Source: Fibrobacterota bacterium (lineage in GTDB: Bacteria; Fibrobacterota; Fibrobacteria; UBA11236). From it: a stretch of DNA of 32,017 nt. A program made the translations under genes and the position numbers. This document shows positions 31,301 to 32,017 of the stretch, piece after piece. The stretch lies in the NCBI GenBank assembly GCA_023249635.1, contig JAHFCH010000055.1:1-32017 (forward strand), in the 5' to 3' direction. The notes beneath the pieces were generated by a model. That model worked only from the letters and a program-made list of their open reading frames with translations, ran no database searches and was not told the origin of the DNA. The first letter of the stretch is position 1. Every line of letters begins with the position of its first letter.

Positions 31301-32017
31301 TGTGGATGCCCCCCAAGGACGGGCAATTGTGGATTCCCGGGGCCGGCAGTTATTTCTGGGGGCGGGATATCCAGCCGCCGCGCATCCGCCTGGCGGGTTC
31401 CGGCGCGCTCGGATCGGATTCCCTGCAGGCGCGCATCATCATCGAGGATAATGTTTCCGCCTTGCAGGGGAAAATCCGCTATTGGAACGGCGGCCAGGAC
31501 AGCCTGGGCTGGTGGTCCAGCGCCACCGGCGACGTGCTTGAGTTCACCGTCCCCGTGCCCCGGGAACCGGAAATCCCCCTGGAGGTCCGCTTCACGGCTA
31601 CCGATCAATCCACGCAATCGCTCTTTCCCTCCAAGGGTAAGCTGACGCTCTCGCGCCCGTTACCGGCCATGTCCTCGCCACTGGGACTCAAGTCCGGGAT
31701 CAAGTGGAAGATGGCGGGTCTGCCGCTCATCGCCGACGGCAGCCTCACTCTGAAGGATCTCGCCGCCGCCAGCGGCACCGGCCCGCTCTACGCCGCCGTT
31801 TGGCGCAGCCATCCCGCGCCCGATACCGGCTACCTTATCCTCAAGGACAAAGACGTATTGCCTACCGGTAAGGGATTCTGGCTCGCCTCCGAGGGCGGCG
31901 TGCCCGGTATCAACATTCCCGCTTCGCGCGCCGTGGCCTCCGATTCCGACGGCCTATTCACGCTGAAGCTGGAAGCGGGATGGAACCTGGTCACCTGCCC
32001 ATCCTTCCATCCCTTGG
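28321..32017 (+). CDS. Large modular secreted protein: DUF2341-LamG twice, Ig-like and CHB_HEX-like domains (3' end outside window)
   Basis: At least 1232 aa, with no stop before the window edge. The TTG at 28321 has AGGAG 6 nt upstream; the in-frame ATG at 28330 is the alternative. After a signal peptide (RFGIWVLFVISVCVPARSA) come DUF2341 (about 33-125) and LamG (about 130-365); an Ig-like domain (about 385-463, with YQWTKDG and DMGMYACRVTDG); a second DUF2341 (about 470-567, YITMYWGKAA) and second LamG (about 580-815); a CHB_HEX_C_1-like/FnIII-like module (about 818-900, ILYTLDGTEPDT, TVKAIAYRKGKAS); then beta-rich sequence of unknown family. No catalytic site is visible. A surface adhesin or glycan-binding scaffold is the best guess. 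It shares DUF2341-LamG with the protein at 10963. Confidence 0.85.
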   Translation, partial: MTRMRRFGIWVLFVISVCVPARSAEDYSAWLHSAKLHINTTATGAGVGTSHAHFPMLVRITDSRIFAQSMTDGADVRFADVDGTHLDFQVERWNRTLGKAEIWVRIPLVDSLSDKQYITVFWGKAGSAWLSDGSKTFKTDAGFTEVYHLSEGGTGVRSNSVGNSNHATPKSYDGNESVQGVIGMADSLDGTSVKDGDYLDLGAGFADLTSFTFNIWAYPTKPGTWERLIEFGNGEYNDNFVFARSNVSDTLVALGFGPKPAGGGGWPGGGETQGIDLGHTNVAKGLDLKKWGCYGVTVNGKNVTIFKNGVKAATGLLTQPMNKIARIGNFIGHSNWAVDAPFSGIVDEPQFVMGAHSPEWMKLTYENQRPDAKMFTWEFPPDIKLAITVQPVGVTAEEGKPVKFSVAAVSSGTLAYQWTKDGASLTGATGQSYTITAVTLEDMGMYACRVTDGKDTVMSKNAALFVPENLATWAHSQKIFINTTTIGINLAGDLANVPILVRLGKKTLDFSQVGAGGKDIRFAGSDGAVLVHAIERWGTDTAEVWVRLTKVLHNDDKGYITMYWGKAAAWQASSPGYVFSLNDGWRAYYGFNETASSGSDTRVLDATLNGFQGTGQGVSSVDAGAIGKGLTFTGSSHIEAPQPVTDGLTTFTVLAWAKEKTPAPAATDVRDNPSVYGIRTAVASQGEFGVYSKGGTLGAWEDILSSKSVQFAETDHDLHDGQWHQIAVTSTGSSFSLYCDGLFEFSKAGENLPLSPNVFGIGAVRTPAGVWSGGFTGDIDAVQILNEAKSPDWIKFENATQAPGSMVLSFGVPADLPPPAPVIDPPSGEYDGPLVIQITCAADSTRILYTLDGTEPDTVAHASTKNIGSNLSLSANGTVKAIAYRKGKASAVTTATYKIAAVINTAPNDTLKPGGEKFIDASHRVVYPNQDAKAPVLFSLGAAWNPLPTGFDKVGPLFQVSVIDTAAAFPGLRVEGDSLTGLSLFRRDPNHAILWMPPKDGQLWIPGAGSYFWGRDIQPPRIRLAGSGALGSDSLQARIIIEDNVSALQGKIRYWNGGQDSLGWWSSATGDVLEFTVPVPREPEIPLEVRFTATDQSTQSLFPSKGKLTLSRPLPAMSSPLGLKSGIKWKMAGLPLIADGSLTLKDLAAASGTGPLYAAVWRSHPAPDTGYLILKDKDVLPTGKGFWLASEGGVPGINIPASRAVASDSDGLFTLKLEAGWNLVTCPSFHPL

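Noticed and set aside
1-32017. tRNA, rRNA, insertion sequence, prophage or defence island
   Set aside because: I found no tRNA-like T-arm or cloverleaf, no rRNA stretch, no transposase or integrase, and no toxin-antitoxin, restriction or Cas proteins on reading both strands.

Overview
The window is about 32 kb of dense, GC-rich bacterial chromosome. It has about 24 intact genes, one partial gene at each edge and one probable gene fragment. I see no rRNA, tRNA, CRISPR array, transposase, integrase or phage gene. The many secreted, carbohydrate-related proteins (GH144-like, GH50-like, beta-helix, CBM9-like, DUF2341 plus LamG), the recurring short C-terminal D-x-x-G-R tails, and -10 elements close to the TAnnTTTG form of Bacteroidetes suggest an environmental member of the FCB superphylum, possibly Fibrobacterota. 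This placement is inference; no marker gene in the window proves it.

Layout. 1-2.5 kb: end of an unknown gene, a CarH-like MerR/B12-binding regulator and a secreted GH144-type glucoamylase-like protein. 2.5-5.2 kb, minus strand: a DEAD-box RNA helicase and a secreted protein of unknown function. 5.2-8.3 kb: a FrnE-type DsbA oxidoreductase, an intergenic region with nested inverted repeats, a secreted alpha/beta hydrolase and a convergent pirin. 8.3-10.8 kb, minus: a lipoprotein with three Ig/FnIII-like repeats and a ricin-like C-terminus, preceded by a small membrane-anchored protein. 10.9-14.7 kb: a secreted DUF2341-LamG protein, a beta-barrel fragment, a cystathionine gamma-synthase-family enzyme and a TMEM175-type channel. 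14.8-18.2 kb: a GH50 agarase-like hydrolase convergent with a beta-helix protein. 18.4-21.7 kb: small soluble proteins (DinB-like, DUF1223, VOC, GNAT) and an FnIII-like secreted protein. 21.7-24.6 kb, minus: lipoprotein, outer-membrane-barrel-like protein and CBM9-like protein. 24.7-28.1 kb: a cysteine-containing secreted protein, an FkbM methyltransferase, a disordered protein and an EWGTF-family secreted protein. 28.3 kb to the end: a very large modular DUF2341/LamG/Ig-like protein that runs off the window.

Working together. The secreted hydrolases and binding proteins look like scattered pieces of a polysaccharide-using lifestyle rather than one operon, because strands switch often and most genes have their own start signals. 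The most interesting overall signal is regulatory. About ten genes lack a usable Shine-Dalgarno sequence and have a -10-like hexamer ending 6-8 nt before the start codon, which predicts leaderless mRNAs. One of them also has a perfect CRP-type palindrome centred 61.5 bp upstream of its predicted transcription start. A second recurring signal is a short C-terminal G-R-containing tail on unrelated secreted proteins, which may be a sorting or anchoring signal.
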